DNA of 46,290 nt from an uncultured Blautia sp. (lineage in GTDB: Bacteria > Bacillota > Clostridia > Lachnospirales > Lachnospiraceae), in contig CATXEA010000026.1 in the NCBI GenBank assembly GCA_958367245.1, positions 1-46,290 on the forward strand, written 5' to 3'. A program made the translations under genes and the position numbers. Position 1 is the first letter of the stretch, and each line of letters starts with the position of its first letter. The notes under the pieces are model-generated. The model made no database searches and was not told the DNA's origin. It saw nothing but the letters and a program-made list of their open reading frames with translations. Shown here piece after piece: positions 17,021 to 25,088 of the stretch.

Positions 17021-17521
17021 ATGCGTGAAAAGCTTACAAAAAGAGACGTAGAAAAAATTGAACAGGAAATCGAGCATCGCAAGCTTGTAATCCGCAAGGA
17101 AGCCATTGCAGCAGTACAGGAAGCCCGCGCTCAGGGGGATTTGAGTGAAAATTTCGAGTATTATGCAGCGAAGAAACACAAAAATCAGAATGAGAGCCGT
17201 ATCCGCTATCTGGAAAACATGTTGAAAACAGCTACCATCGTATCGGAAGATTCCAAAGATGACGAGGTGGGAATGGACGATATCGTAGAGGTATACTTCG
17301 AGGAGGAGGATGAAATCGAGAAGTATAAGCTTGTCACCTCCATTCGCGGAAATTCTATGGAAAACCGCATCAGCATCGAGTCTCCTATTGGAAAAGCGCT
17401 GAAGGGACATAAGGTGGGAGACAGAGTGGAGGTTAAGGTAAATGACAATTACAGTTATTTTCTGGAAATCCGCTCTATAGACAAGACGGGCTCCGAGGAC
17501 GAGGCAATCAGAGGATTCTAA
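17021..17521 (+). CDS. greA: GreA/GreB family transcription elongation factor
   Basis: 166 residues. The N-terminal coiled-coil finger (residues 1 to about 75) carries the tip motif GDLSENFEYYAAK, whose Asp and Glu enter the RNA polymerase secondary channel and stimulate cleavage of backtracked RNA. The C-terminal FKBP-like domain (about 85-160) binds polymerase and includes the usual SPIGKALKGHKVGDRVEV. The start at ATG 17021 follows AAAGGAAG; a TTG six codons earlier lacks a site. It has its own promoter. Being one of possibly several Gre paralogs in the genome, the exact symbol is less certain than the family. Confidence 0.9.
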   Translation: MREKLTKRDVEKIEQEIEHRKLVIRKEAIAAVQEARAQGDLSENFEYYAAKKHKNQNESRIRYLENMLKTATIVSEDSKDDEVGMDDIVEVYFEEEDEIEKYKLVTSIRGNSMENRISIESPIGKALKGHKVGDRVEVKVNDNYSYFLEIRSIDKTGSEDEAIRGF

Positions 17522-17550
17522 AGAATGAAATCCATACTTTTTCTTGAAAC

Positions 17551-17600
17551 TTTACATAGATTTAACATTGCATTGGGGATGATTTTACAAAGATTTCTTA
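17551..17600 (+). promoter_or_regulatory. Pho-box-like direct repeats upstream of the phosphate cotransporter
   Basis: TTTACA-TAGAT-TTAACA (17551-17567) fits the PhoP box of Bacillota: TTAACA-like hexamers spaced by 5 bp. A second, weaker pair TTTACA-AAGAT-TTCTTA (17584-17600) begins 33 bp later, three helical turns away. The cotransporter ATG is at 17691. The PhoP/PhoR-like genes downstream make phosphate control the natural reading. The 170 bp upstream of the cotransporter hold no gene. Confidence 0.6.
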
Positions 17601-17690
17601 ATATGGAATCATCAACAGACATAAAAACGGAAACAGAAATGAAATTTGAGCTGTTTTTCGATGCAATGTACCATGTAAAGGAGAGAAAGT

Positions 17691-19460
17691 ATGGATTTTT
17701 TCAGTATACTTACATTATTAGGAGGCCTTGCATTATTCCTCTACGGAATGCAGGTCATGGGAGACGGACTTGCCAAAGTGTCCGGCGGTAAATTAGAACA
17801 GATTCTTGAGAATCTTACATCCAACCCGGTGAAAGCCGTTCTTCTCGGAGCAGGCGTTACCGCTGTTATCCAGTCGTCTTCAGCTACAACCGTTATGGTT
17901 GTCGGCTTCGTAAACTCAGGTATTATGAAGCTGTCACAGGCTGTAGGCGTTATTATGGGTGCGAATATCGGTACTACAGCAACCTCATGGATTCTGAGTC
18001 TTGCAGGAATTGAGAGCGAGAACTTCTTTATCCGTCTGCTGAAGCCGACCTCATTTGCGCCTGTCCTTGCGCTGATCGGCGTTGTATTTATTGTATTTCT
18101 TAACAATGCAAAGAAAAAAGACATCGGAACCATTCTCATTGGATTTGCAGTGCTGATGTTCGGTATGGAAAGTATGAGCGGCGCTGTAAAGCCTCTGGCA
18201 AATGTGCCTGAATTTACAAGCATTCTGACTGCATTTTCCAATCCTCTGCTTGGTGTTCTGGCAGGTACTGTCCTTACAGCGGTGATTCAGTCCTCCTCTG
18301 CATCAGTAGGTATTCTGCAGGCATTGTGCGTTACAGGAGCAGTGCGTTTCAGTGTGGCTCTTCCTATTATTATGGGACAGAACATCGGTACCTGTGTAAC
18401 TGCCCTTCTTTCAGCAGTAGGAGCAAACAAAAACGCGAAACGTGCAGCTATGGTACACCTTTACTTTAACCTGATAGGCACTGTTATTTTTATGTGCGGT
18501 TTCTATGCGGTTAATGCTGTGATCGGCTTCAGCTTCTTTAATGAAGCGGCCAACCCTGCCGGAATCGCAGTGCTTCACAGTGCGTTTAACATTACGGCAA
18601 CTCTGATTCTTCTTCCGTTCTCAAGAGTGCTGGAGAAGCTTGCATGTATGACAATCCGTGACAAAAATACAGAGGTTGCTGTTTCAGCAGAAGATAAAGA
18701 ATTTATGATTCTTGAGTCACGTTTTCTTGAGAAACCGGCTTTCGCTGTAGAGCAGAGCCGTAATGCAGCCAGAAATATGGCGCACGACTCCCATTCTGCG
18801 CTGTTTACCGCTTTAAGCCTTGTGGATAAATACGACGAGGAAAAAGCGCAGTATGTAGTTGATATGGAAGGCAAGGTAGACCGTTACGAGGACGAACTCG
18901 GTACGTATCTTGTAAAGCTTGGCCATAAAGACCTGACAGAGCGCGACAGCCACAGTCTTTCCATTATGCTTCACTGTATCGGTGATTTCGAGCGAATTTC
19001 CGACCATGCCGTAAACATTATGGAAGCTGCGCAGGAACTCTATAATAAGGGCGTGCATTTCTCAGAGAGCGCCATCAAAGAGCTGAAAGTTCTGGAAAAA
19101 GCAGTAGAAGATATTGTAGATACCGCGTATGAGGTATTTGACAAACAGGATGTACATCTTGCTCAGTCTATTGAACCTCTGGAAGAAGTAATCGATGAAC
19201 TCAGCAAAGAACTGAAAAGACGCCATGTACAGCGTCTGCGTAAAGGAGACTGTACCATTGAGATGGGCTTCATCCTTTCTGATATTACCACAAGTCTGGA
19301 GCGTATTGCAGATCACTGTTCCAACATCGGCGTCTGTGTGACTCAGGTGCGTGAGGACCTTTACGATACTCACAGCTATCTGGAAACTGTGAAGCATGAC
19401 AATGCGGCATCCTTCCTCCATGAGCTGGAGGATGTTCGTGAAAAATATCTTCTTCCGTAA
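17691..19460 (+). CDS. Na+/phosphate cotransporter with C-terminal PhoU-like domain
   Basis: 589 residues. Two inverted Na_Pi_cotrans repeats each carry the QSSSA signature (AVIQSSSATTVMVVGFVNSG near 60 and AVIQSSSASVGILQAL near 200) among about 8-10 membrane segments up to residue 310. From about 340 to the end are PhoU-like helices (MLHCIGDFERISDHAVNIMEA and ITTSLERIADHCSNIGVC). PhoU domains link phosphate uptake to control of the PhoR kinase. The ATG follows AAAGGAGAGAAAGT. The neighbours are Pho-box-like repeats upstream and a PhoP/PhoR-like pair downstream. The imported ion is probably phosphate. Confidence 0.93.
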   Translation: MDFFSILTLLGGLALFLYGMQVMGDGLAKVSGGKLEQILENLTSNPVKAVLLGAGVTAVIQSSSATTVMVVGFVNSGIMKLSQAVGVIMGANIGTTATSWILSLAGIESENFFIRLLKPTSFAPVLALIGVVFIVFLNNAKKKDIGTILIGFAVLMFGMESMSGAVKPLANVPEFTSILTAFSNPLLGVLAGTVLTAVIQSSSASVGILQALCVTGAVRFSVALPIIMGQNIGTCVTALLSAVGANKNAKRAAMVHLYFNLIGTVIFMCGFYAVNAVIGFSFFNEAANPAGIAVLHSAFNITATLILLPFSRVLEKLACMTIRDKNTEVAVSAEDKEFMILESRFLEKPAFAVEQSRNAARNMAHDSHSALFTALSLVDKYDEEKAQYVVDMEGKVDRYEDELGTYLVKLGHKDLTERDSHSLSIMLHCIGDFERISDHAVNIMEAAQELYNKGVHFSESAIKELKVLEKAVEDIVDTAYEVFDKQDVHLAQSIEPLEEVIDELSKELKRRHVQRLRKGDCTIEMGFILSDITTSLERIADHCSNIGVCVTQVREDLYDTHSYLETVKHDNAASFLHELEDVREKYLLP

Positions 19461-19522
19461 AAAATACTTTTCTCTGACAGGAGAAAAAGGTATACTTGGG
19501 AAAAAGGAAAGGGGCGGAAGAT

Positions 19523-20191
19523 ATGATTTATTGTGTGGAGGATGAACGCAATATCCGGGAGCTTCTGGTATATACGCTGGAAACTACCGGATTTCAGGCC
19601 AGAGGTTTTGCGCAGGGCAAAGAACTCAGAGAGGCGCTGAAGGAGGAAATTCCGGAGCTTATCCTTCTTGATATTATGCTTCCCGGCGAGGATGGCTATG
19701 AAATTCTGGAGCGTCTGAAAAAATCCTCAGACACCAGAAATATTCCGGTTATCATGGTCACAGCCAAGGAAGCGGAGTTTGATAAGGTCCGCGGACTGGA
19801 AGCAGGGGCAGACGATTATATCACCAAACCTTTTGGAATGATGGAATTTGTTGCCCGTGTGAAAGCCGTGTTAAGACGATGCAGCCGTCAGAGTGAGGAC
19901 AGGGAGCTTCACTGCGGCAGCTTAAGCGTCAAAGTGGGAAAGCATGAAGTGCGGTACGGGGAAAGTAAGATTGAGCTTACCCGTAAGGAATTTGAATTAT
20001 TACAGTATTTACTGGAAAATAAAGGACTTGTCATGACCAGAAATCAGATTCTCTGTCAGGTATGGGGATATGATTTTGACGGAGAGACAAGAACTGTGGA
20101 CGTACATGTGCGTACACTGCGCCAGAAGCTTGGCGAAGCGGGGAATATGATAGAGACAATTCGTGGCGTTGGCTACAGAATAGGAGCGTAA
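19523..20191 (+). CDS. PhoB/PhoP-like response regulator
   Basis: 222 residues. The receiver domain has VEDE, phospho-acceptor D50 (LLDIMLPGEDG), TAKEAEFDKV and KPFGMMEFVARV. The C-terminal winged helix ends in VDVHVRTLRQKLGEAGNMIETIRGVGYRIG, the PhoB/PhoP subgroup pattern. The start at ATG 19523 follows GGGGCGGAAG; the longer frame has no good site. The sequence opens MIYCVEDERN, lacking the usual few residues before the first strand, as in many clostridial PhoB proteins. It is followed after 3 bp by its kinase. The position next to the phosphate cotransporter suggests phosphate control. Confidence 0.92.
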   Translation: MIYCVEDERNIRELLVYTLETTGFQARGFAQGKELREALKEEIPELILLDIMLPGEDGYEILERLKKSSDTRNIPVIMVTAKEAEFDKVRGLEAGADDYITKPFGMMEFVARVKAVLRRCSRQSEDRELHCGSLSVKVGKHEVRYGESKIELTRKEFELLQYLLENKGLVMTRNQILCQVWGYDFDGETRTVDVHVRTLRQKLGEAGNMIETIRGVGYRIGA

Positions 20192-20194
20192 GCC

Positions 20195-21529
20195 ATGAAA
20201 AAGCGTATTCTCAGCCATACCAGTATACTGATCGTGCTGTCTGTGTTTTTTACTTTTCTGGCTGCAAGCGTAATTATGTACGGGAAATTCAATGCCTATA
20301 TCAATCAGGGGATTCACAATGAAGCTCAATATATAAGAATTGGAATTGAGCAGATGGGAGATGAATTTCTCACAAAAGAGGTGGGAGATGTTACCAGCAG
20401 CAGAGTTACATTGACAGATAAAGACGGAACCGTTCTTTTTGACAGTGTGGCAGACCCTGCGAAGCTTCCCAACCACAGTGACCGTCCGGAATTTATAGAG
20501 GCTGTAAAACAGGGCGAGGGGGAGAGCTTCCGTTTCTCGGAGACTCTTTCCAGCCAGACGTTTTATTATGCGGTGCGTCTGGAATCAGGAGATATTTTAC
20601 GTGTAGCGAAGACTACGGACAGCTTTTTTAATATGCTGCTTTCCAGCTTTACTCTTCTGGGAGGACTGGTGATTCTTATTCTGTTTGCAGAGTTTTTCCT
20701 TGTACAGAAGAGAACGGACAAGCTGATAGAGCCTATCAATAAGCTTGATCTGGAACATCCTTTGCAGAATGTGTGCTATGAAGAGCTGCGTCCCCTTCTT
20801 GTGCGGGTGGACAATCAGAATAAGCAGATTGCCCAGCAGGTAGAAGAACTGAAAAACGCAGACGCCATGAGAAAGGAATTTTCCGCCAATGTTTCCCATG
20901 AACTCAAAACGCCGCTGATGTCCATTTCCGGCTATGCGGAGCTGATGATGAACGGGATGGTTCCGGCAGATAAGGTGCAGGAGTTCTCAGGAAGGATTTA
21001 CCATGAATCTGAGCGTCTGTCCAATCTGGTTGCAGATATTATTCAGTTGTCCAGACTGGATGAAAAAAACAGCGAGATGATGTTTGAAGCTGTAGATATC
21101 GGCGAGCTTGGAGAAGATGTGGTGAACAATCTCAGGGAGCGCGCTTCCAAAAAAAATATCAGATTTGAATTTACAGGGGAGAGCGCAGGTGTGCGCGGTG
21201 TGCGCCATGTACTCTATGAGATGTTTTATAACATTACGGACAATGCTATCCGTTATACGCAGGAAGGCGGTTACGTAAAAGTCTTTGCGGGCAAAAGGGA
21301 CGGCGTTCCTTACTACCGTGTGGAGGACAATGGAATCGGTATTCCAAAAGCGGAGCAGTCAAGGATTTTTGAGCGTTTTTACAGAGTGGACAAAAGCCAT
21401 TCAAGAGAAACAGGGGGAACAGGGCTTGGGCTTTCTATTGTAAAGCACGGCGTCCTTCTCCATCATGCAAAAATAATACTGGAAAGTGAACCCGGTAAGG
21501 GAACAAAAATGGAGCTGCTTTTTAAGTAA
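20195..21529 (+). CDS. PhoR-like sensor histidine kinase
   Basis: 444 residues. The first membrane segment is at about 10-30 (ILIVLSVFFTFLAASVIMYG), an extracellular part of about 120 residues follows, and the second segment is at about 147-170 (FTLLGGLVILILFAEFFLV). The kinase core has H235 in SANVSHELKTPLMSISGYAE, N-box NITDNAIRYT, G1 DNGIGIP, F-box FERFYRVDKSHSR and G2 GTGLGLSIVKH. It starts 3 bp after the regulator. Its last codons lie inside the left arm of a hairpin terminator. It probably senses phosphate status together with the PhoU-like domain of the cotransporter. Confidence 0.92.
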   Translation: MKKRILSHTSILIVLSVFFTFLAASVIMYGKFNAYINQGIHNEAQYIRIGIEQMGDEFLTKEVGDVTSSRVTLTDKDGTVLFDSVADPAKLPNHSDRPEFIEAVKQGEGESFRFSETLSSQTFYYAVRLESGDILRVAKTTDSFFNMLLSSFTLLGGLVILILFAEFFLVQKRTDKLIEPINKLDLEHPLQNVCYEELRPLLVRVDNQNKQIAQQVEELKNADAMRKEFSANVSHELKTPLMSISGYAELMMNGMVPADKVQEFSGRIYHESERLSNLVADIIQLSRLDEKNSEMMFEAVDIGELGEDVVNNLRERASKKNIRFEFTGESAGVRGVRHVLYEMFYNITDNAIRYTQEGGYVKVFAGKRDGVPYYRVEDNGIGIPKAEQSRIFERFYRVDKSHSRETGGTGLGLSIVKHGVLLHHAKIILESEPGKGTKMELLFK

Positions 21530-21544
21530 AGCAGCTCCATTTTT
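21505..21544. terminator. Bidirectional terminator shared by the PhoR-like kinase and the AraC gene
   Basis: AAAAATGGAGCTGCTTT (21505-21521) and its exact complement (21528-21544) form a 17-bp stem with a 6-base loop, with A and T tracts at the two sides so it works in both directions. The kinase stop codon (21527-21529) and the AraC stop codon (21543-21545) both lie in or at the edge of it. Confidence 0.9.
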
Positions 21545-22439
21545 AGCGGTCGCGTTCAGACAGCGCCTTGATGGAGGTCGCATATTCTGAAGGCGTCATG
21601 CCTGATATTTTTTTGAACTGTCTCGAAAAATAGTGGATAGAAGAGTAGCCGAGAAATTCTGAAATCTGGGTGAAGTTCATCTGATTCTCTCTGATAAGCT
21701 GTTTGGCAAGGTCTATTTTCATCTGGGAGAAGAAGTCGATGACTCCGCACTGATGCTGTTCCCGAAACATCTTCTGGAGCTGGGAGCGTCCGATCAGATT
21801 GTCGTGGCAAATCTGAGGGATGGTCACGCTTTCACGGATATGCTCCTCCAGATAAAACATTACTTTATTATATGCGGCAGAATCATTTTTGAGATTCGCA
21901 AACTTGCTGATGGGAACAGAAAGCTGAGGATAGGAATGCCTGCGTATCATGTAAATCAGCATCTGTTCCAGATAAAGCTTTATCAACTGCTGGGAGCCGA
22001 AAAGAGAATCTTTTTTTTTCTCCATTTTTTGGAGGTACGGGTCGTCGAGAGGAGTGGAAATGCATCTTCTTGCCTCTGCGATCAGCATACCGATCAGACT
22101 GCGCTCTGTATCGGAAAGATTGAGAATCTTATTTTCGAAGAAGGACATACAGGGGGAGCTGGTCTCAAAAGAGACTACCACAATATTCGGGGCGCTTTTT
22201 CCCACTGCTGTAAGCGTATGGAATTCGTTGGGTTTATGGAAAATAAGCTGTCCGCTGTGCAGGATGTGCGTTTCCTTATCGGTCTTTACTTCTGCAGTTC
22301 CCTTGTCTACACACTGAAATTCCCAGAAGTTATGACGTTCTCCTGCGAAATGAAAGTCGCTGCGGTATTCAAAATAGTGTACAGTATAGATAGAATCTAT
22401 ATGCAAATCTTCATCCAGCATAAATTTCTCGTAAGCCAT
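21543..22439 (-). CDS. AraC family transcriptional regulator (sugar utilisation)
   Basis: 298 residues. The N-terminal cupin-like sensing domain (about 15-150) contains RHNFWEFQCVDKGTAEV and GQLIFHKPNEFHTL. The C-terminal double helix-turn-helix (about 190-295) contains SVTIPQICHDNLIGRSQLQKMFREQ and FTQISEFLGYSSIHYFSRQFKKISGMTPSEY, the AraC signature. The start at 22439 (MAYEKFML) follows AAGGGATTACGATT; the longer frame upstream is AT-rich with no site. The gene is divergent from a sugar-binding protein gene whose 346-bp upstream region holds repeated TGTGCAAAA motifs, so it most likely controls the importer and perhaps itself. Confidence 0.93.
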   Translation of the reverse strand: MAYEKFMLDEDLHIDSIYTVHYFEYRSDFHFAGERHNFWEFQCVDKGTAEVKTDKETHILHSGQLIFHKPNEFHTLTAVGKSAPNIVVVSFETSSPCMSFFENKILNLSDTERSLIGMLIAEARRCISTPLDDPYLQKMEKKKDSLFGSQQLIKLYLEQMLIYMIRRHSYPQLSVPISKFANLKNDSAAYNKVMFYLEEHIRESVTIPQICHDNLIGRSQLQKMFREQHQCGVIDFFSQMKIDLAKQLIRENQMNFTQISEFLGYSSIHYFSRQFKKISGMTPSEYATSIKALSERDR

Positions 22440-22506
22440 AATCGTAATCCCTTTCTTGTATGCGAATGATTTTTCGAAATTGATATGTAGTAAGTATAAC
22501 GTAAAT

Positions 22507-22517
22507 TGTGCAAAAAA
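22507..22517 (+). promoter_or_regulatory. TGTGCAAAA motif near the AraC start
   Basis: TGTGCAAAAAA lies 68 bp upstream of the AraC start codon, on the plus strand. It matches the repeats before the sugar-binding protein gene and may serve autoregulation. The A-rich run weakens the match. Confidence 0.4.
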
Positions 22518-22614
22518 AAAAGAGTTTTCTGTATTGACAGACAAAGAAGAGGGATGGAAAATAATGTAAAACATCTGATTATGCCGGATTGTTCGTCATT
22601 TTGCCTAGGTGTTT

Positions 22615-22709
22615 CGTGCAAAGTGTCAATAAAAATACTCTTTGTGCAAAAGTAATGAACGATTGTGTAAATACAAAATGTGCAAAAGTGCTAAAATCAT
22701 AAATATAAA
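22615..22709 (+). promoter_or_regulatory. Cluster of direct repeats (candidate AraC sites) and promoter of the sugar importer
   Basis: Copies are CGTGCAAAGTG (22615), TGTGCAAAAGT (22643), TGTGTAAATAC (22664) and TGTGCAAAAGT (22679). The second and third start 21 bp apart, the usual two-turn spacing of AraC half-sites. The last one overlaps the -35 position of a TATAAA -10 (22704-22709), as in class II activation. The start codon of the binding-protein gene is at 22786. The 22440-22785 gap is 346 bp and holds no gene. Confidence 0.55.
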
Positions 22710-22785
22710 CAAGCGGAATTAGTCAAAACGACTAAACAACGCAGGACGACAGTGAAACCAGTTTATTGAAGGAGGAAAAGAAACT

Positions 22786-24039
22786 ATGGGATTAAAAAAG
22801 AAACTTCTTAGCGCTGCATTATGTGCTGCAATGGTAGGTACAATGGTTGCTCCGGCTGCAACAGTTCAGGCAGCACCGGACGACACAATCGTTTACTGGT
22901 CCATGTGGGAATCCACAGAACCTCAGGGACAGGCTATTCAGGAAGCAGTTGATGCTTACATGGCAGAGACAGGTGTAAAAGTAGACCTTCAGTTCAAAGG
23001 ACGTACAGGAAACCGTGAAGCTCTTCAGCCGGCTCTTGACGGCGGCACACAGATTGATATGTTCGACGAAGATATCGACCGTGTAAACGGAATGTATGCA
23101 GATTACCTGATGGATCTGGAAGAACTTGCAAAAGGCAATGACTACGAAGCAACTGCAAACGCAGCATTAATGGCAGCCTGCAGAGAAGCTGGCGGCGGCA
23201 CATTAAAGACAATTCCTTATCAGCCAAACATCTTCGCATTCTTCTACAATAAAGCTCTGTTTGAGCAGGCCGGAATCGAAAAAGAACCTACAACATGGGC
23301 TGAGTTCCTTGATGTTTGCCAGAAATTAAAAGACGCTGGTATCACACCAATGACAATGGACGATGCATACGCTACATGTGTAATCGGATATCACCTTGCA
23401 AGACTTGTAGGCGAGGAAAGAGTTGTTGAAATCGTTAAGAACGGCGAGTGGGATGACCCGGCAGTTCTTCAGATGGCAAAAGACATCGAAGACCTTGCAA
23501 CAAAAGGCTATTTCTCAGAAATGGTTGGCTCCAACGTATGGCCGGCAGGTCAGAACTCCGAGCTGGCAGTTGGTACAGCAGCTATGTACCTCAATGGTTC
23601 CTGGTTACCAAACGAAGTTAAAGCTATGACAGGTCCTGACTTCCAGTGGGGCTGCTTCGCTTACCCGGCAGTAGAGAACGGCGTAAACGGACCGGAAACA
23701 AACAACTTCGGCGCACAGGTATTTGCTATCAACAAAGATTCCAAGATGTCTAAAGAAGCGTTCGACCTTATTACATATATCACAAAAGGCGAATATGACA
23801 AGAAACTTGCAGATCTGTCCGTAGGTATCCCTGCTGATACTACAAACACAGAGTGGCCGGAAATGGTTGCATGTGCAAAACCTGCAATGGACGCTTCCAC
23901 AGCTCGTTTCACATGGGCATGCGGCGTTGAGACAAACGTAGATATGACTCCTGTTATCAAAGAAAACTTCATCAAATTAATGGCTGGTTCCATGACAGCA
24001 GACGATTTCGTAGCTGCTATGCAGGAAGCTTCCAAATAA
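22786..24039 (+). CDS. Extracellular solute-binding protein of a CUT1 sugar ABC importer
   Basis: 417 residues. The N-terminus MGLKKKLLSAALCAAMVGTM is a signal peptide with a likely cleavage after an AxA-like site (TVQAA near 28-30). I see no lipobox cysteine: Cys13 follows Leu and lies inside the hydrophobic core. The mature part matches family 1 solute-binding proteins (VYWSMWESTEPQGQAIQEAVDAY, QPNIFAFFYNKALFEQAGIEKEPTTWAEFLDVCQKLKDAG). It binds a sugar outside the cell and passes it to the two permeases downstream. AGGAGGAAAAGAAACT precedes the ATG. A hairpin separates it from the permease genes, which fits higher expression of the binding protein. Confidence 0.93.
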   Translation: MGLKKKLLSAALCAAMVGTMVAPAATVQAAPDDTIVYWSMWESTEPQGQAIQEAVDAYMAETGVKVDLQFKGRTGNREALQPALDGGTQIDMFDEDIDRVNGMYADYLMDLEELAKGNDYEATANAALMAACREAGGGTLKTIPYQPNIFAFFYNKALFEQAGIEKEPTTWAEFLDVCQKLKDAGITPMTMDDAYATCVIGYHLARLVGEERVVEIVKNGEWDDPAVLQMAKDIEDLATKGYFSEMVGSNVWPAGQNSELAVGTAAMYLNGSWLPNEVKAMTGPDFQWGCFAYPAVENGVNGPETNNFGAQVFAINKDSKMSKEAFDLITYITKGEYDKKLADLSVGIPADTTNTEWPEMVACAKPAMDASTARFTWACGVETNVDMTPVIKENFIKLMAGSMTADDFVAAMQEASK

Positions 24040-24102
24040 TTTGAAATTCTGCTGAAAAGCAGTAAAGTGGATTGCGAAATTCCACTGATTTAAGACTAAG
24101 TC

Positions 24103-24144
24103 AGAGATGGTGGCATCGTTCATACGCTGCCGCCATCTCTTTTT
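24103..24144 (+). terminator. Partial terminator between binding protein and permease genes
   Basis: AGAGATGGTGGCA (24103-24115) pairs with TGCCGCCATCTCT (24128-24140), followed by a T run. Inside an operon it would lower permease transcription relative to the binding protein. A smaller stem AGTGGA/TCCACT lies at about 24065-24085. Confidence 0.8.
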
Positions 24145-24168
24145 AAACGGGAAAGGGAGGGAAAACTA

Positions 24169-25074
24169 TTGAAAAAAAATAAAACAATGATAGTTGTTTT
24201 TCTGACTCCTGCTGTTCTTCTGTTTTTGGGTGTATTCCTTTATCCGATTGTCAGAACAGTCATCATGAGTCTTTTCAGAATCGAAGGTGTTACAGACCCG
24301 ATGAGCAAGTGGTCTTTTGTAGGACTGGAGAACTATATCAAGCTCTTTAATACCAGCCTTTTCAGAACTTCGTTTTATAACCTGTTCCGTATCTGGCTGA
24401 TTGGCGGCCTTATCGTGCTGTCTCTGTCACTTCTTTTTGCAGTAATCCTTACAAGCGGTATCCGCGGAAAGAAACTGTTCCGTGCCATCATTTACATGCC
24501 GAATATCGTAAGTGCAGTTGCTCTTGCAACTATGTGGCTGCAGTATGTATACAGCCCGCAGTTCGGTCTTGTAAAGAATGTTCTCAAGGCTCTTGGTCTT
24601 GAGGAGCTTTCCAGAGTCCAGCTTCTTGATACAGACCATAAATTCTGGTCCCTGCTGATTGCTTACTGCTTCGGTATGGTAGGTTATCATATGCTGATCT
24701 GGCTTTCCGGTATTGAGCGCATCAGTCCGGAATTCTATGAGGCTGCAACGATTGACGGAGCAAATAAATTCAATCAGTTCCGTTATATGACACTGCCTCT
24801 TCTGAAGGGCGTATTTAAGACAAACCTGACTATGTGGTCTGTAAGCTCAGTCGGCTTCTTCGTATGGTCGCAGCTCTTCTCCAATGTTACGGCAGATACG
24901 CAGACGATTACGCCGTACGTTTATATGTACATGCAGATCTTTGGCGGTGGTAATACCGTTACAGAGCGTAATTCCGGTCTGGGCGCTGCCATCGGTGTTC
25001 TTTTAAGTATCTGCGTAGTTGTTGTATTTACAGTTTGTAACAAGGCCATCAGAGACGATGATCTTGAATTCTAA
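24169..25074 (+). CDS. Sugar ABC transporter permease (MalF type)
   Basis: 301 residues with six hydrophobic segments. The EAA loop that contacts the ATPase is GIERISPEFYEAATIDGANKFNQFRYMTLPLL (about 178-209). It opens with KKNKTMIVVFLTPAVLLFLGVFLYPIVRTV, typical of CUT1 permeases. It starts with TTG at 24169 (TTGAAAAAAAATAAAACA) after GGGAAAGGGAGGG. The second permease gene begins 14 bp downstream. No ATPase gene is nearby; CUT1 systems in this group usually share an MsmK/UgpC-type ATPase encoded elsewhere. Confidence 0.93.
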   Translation: MKKNKTMIVVFLTPAVLLFLGVFLYPIVRTVIMSLFRIEGVTDPMSKWSFVGLENYIKLFNTSLFRTSFYNLFRIWLIGGLIVLSLSLLFAVILTSGIRGKKLFRAIIYMPNIVSAVALATMWLQYVYSPQFGLVKNVLKALGLEELSRVQLLDTDHKFWSLLIAYCFGMVGYHMLIWLSGIERISPEFYEAATIDGANKFNQFRYMTLPLLKGVFKTNLTMWSVSSVGFFVWSQLFSNVTADTQTITPYVYMYMQIFGGGNTVTERNSGLGAAIGVLLSICVVVVFTVCNKAIRDDDLEF

Positions 25075-25088
25075 AGGAGGGATGAGCT

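Noticed and set aside
17525..17791. An 88-codon frame before the phosphate cotransporter
   Set aside because: It covers the Pho-box-like repeats, runs into the cotransporter gene in another frame and has no recognisable domain.
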